Assembly: GCA_934120045.1 (NCBI GenBank)
Contig: CAKOTF010000008.1
Location: 17,049 to 81,048, forward strand
From: an uncultured Clostridia bacterium
Lineage (GTDB): Bacteria > Bacillota > Clostridia > TANB77 > CAG-508
Direction of reading: 5' to 3'
Length of the DNA stretch: 64,000 nt
Shown here: positions 63,738 to 64,000 of the stretch, piece by piece
How the letters are laid out: each line of letters starts with the position of its first letter
How positions within the stretch are numbered: the first letter of the stretch is position 1
Program-made: the position numbers and the translations under genes
The notes under the pieces: model-generated
What the model was told of the DNA's origin: nothing
Database searches by the model: none
The model's input: only the letters and a program-made list of their open reading frames with translations

Positions 63738-64000
63738 CTATTTGCTTTCACAAATAGCATATACAGGTCCATGATAATCTGTTTGATCTCCGTATCGAAA
63801 TTGCTTTTCCCATACTTTTTCTCCATTACTATCTATTTTGGTTATCCATCCTTCTGACATAACTGTTCCTTCATTCTTTTGATTTCCTCTTCCCAATAAA
63901 TATCCTCCATCTGATGTTGGAGTAATAGCATATACAGGTCCATGATAATCTGTTTGATCTCCGTATCGAAATTGCTTTTCCCATACTTTTTCTCCATTAC
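63738..64000 (-). CDS. C-terminal part of a repeat-bearing surface protein (runs off the right edge)
   Basis: The minus-strand frame enters from beyond base 64000 and stops at 63738-63740. It encodes a 57-residue repeat: WEKQFRYGDQTDYHGPVYAI, TPTSDGGYLLGRGNQKN, then EGWITKIDSNGEKV and a second WEKQFRYGDQTDYHGPVYAI. TSDGGYLL and WITKIDSNGEKVWEKQF resemble the blades of beta-propeller repeat proteins of bacterial surfaces. The last repeat breaks off with CESK and a stop, so the C-terminus is probably truncated. The N-terminal part lies outside the window. Confidence 0.7.
   Translation of the reverse strand, partial: NGEKVWEKQFRYGDQTDYHGPVYAITPTSDGGYLLGRGNQKNEGTVMSEGWITKIDSNGEKVWEKQFRYGDQTDYHGPVYAICESK
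63753..64000 (-). repeat. Exact 77-base direct repeat within the surface protein fragment
   Basis: Bases 63753-63829 and 63924-64000 are identical over 77 positions and lie 171 bases (57 codons) apart. The match continues to the window edge and may be longer. Perfect identity at DNA level points to recent duplication or ongoing recombination between repeat units. Confidence 0.92.

Noticed and set aside
63753..64000. CRISPR array suggested by identical repeats at the right edge
   Set aside because: The repeat is 77 bases or longer, occurs twice, and the whole segment is one open reading frame; it is a protein-coding repeat.

Overview
The window is AT-rich, endospore-former DNA of the Clostridia type (Bacillota). 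The evidence is a complete spoIIIA operon plus spoIIP, spoVS, yunB and a SipL-like coat protein, an S-box leader in front of metK, AGGAGG ribosome-binding sites, and Firmicutes versions of RelA, RecD2, YmdB, SepF and MtaB. It reads as a stretch of conserved chromosome with small accessory patches at both ends. The species cannot be fixed from this window. Almost every gene is on the minus strand. The only clear plus-strand genes are a peroxiredoxin (18057-18755) and a 41-residue cysteine-rich peptide (25085-25210), each with its own signals.

Layout. 1-1550: remnant of a large serine recombinase with two in-frame stops, and an unknown small gene. 1677-4121: tRNA-Leu, a small membrane protein, recG. 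4222-9392: spoIIIAH back to spoIIIAA, with a single-base frameshift in the Walker A motif of spoIIIAA. 9495-11297: yebC, a predicted small RNA with a near-consensus promoter, an unknown gene, and a gene-free stretch. 11298-17914: one probable operon (unknown membrane protein, ftsY, UPF0182 protein, yqeG, prepilin peptidase, M24 peptidase). 18057-21848: peroxiredoxin, Ca2+-type P-ATPase, tRNA-Glu. 21973-26450: HNH protein, yunB, sipL, Cys-rich peptide, spoIIP. 26515-32532: MBL hydrolase, relA, a 6S-like structured RNA candidate, recJ, recA. 32661-46706: substrate-binding protein, spoVS, ymdB, pilin-like protein, divIVA-like, sepF, HlyD-like adaptor, miaA, mutL, glycosyltransferase, pnp, rpsO. 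46867-52778: DUF4116 protein, recN, recD2, metK with its S-box riboswitch. 53033-58494: rplQ, rpoA, rpsD, rpsK, rpsM, rpmJ, infA, map, adk, with secY missing from its usual place before adk. 58742-60218: three short lineage-type genes. 60333-62553: mtaB and a ROK kinase. 62560-64000: a graveyard of surface-protein and membrane-protein fragments.

Two functional themes dominate. Sporulation: SpoIIIAA-AH builds the mother cell-forespore channel, SpoIIP drives engulfment, and SipL, YunB and SpoVS act in coat assembly and later stages. Genome maintenance and expression: RecG, RecJ, RecA, RecN, RecD2 and MutL, and the ribosomal/RNA polymerase alpha operon. The observations most worth a second look are the spoIIIAA frameshift, a MutL that has lost all of its endonuclease motifs, the 6S-like RNA candidate between recJ and relA, the promoter-driven small RNA near 10.4 kb, the rpsO-pnp hairpin array, the HNH protein with a ParB-like tail, and the repeat-bearing fragment at the right edge.
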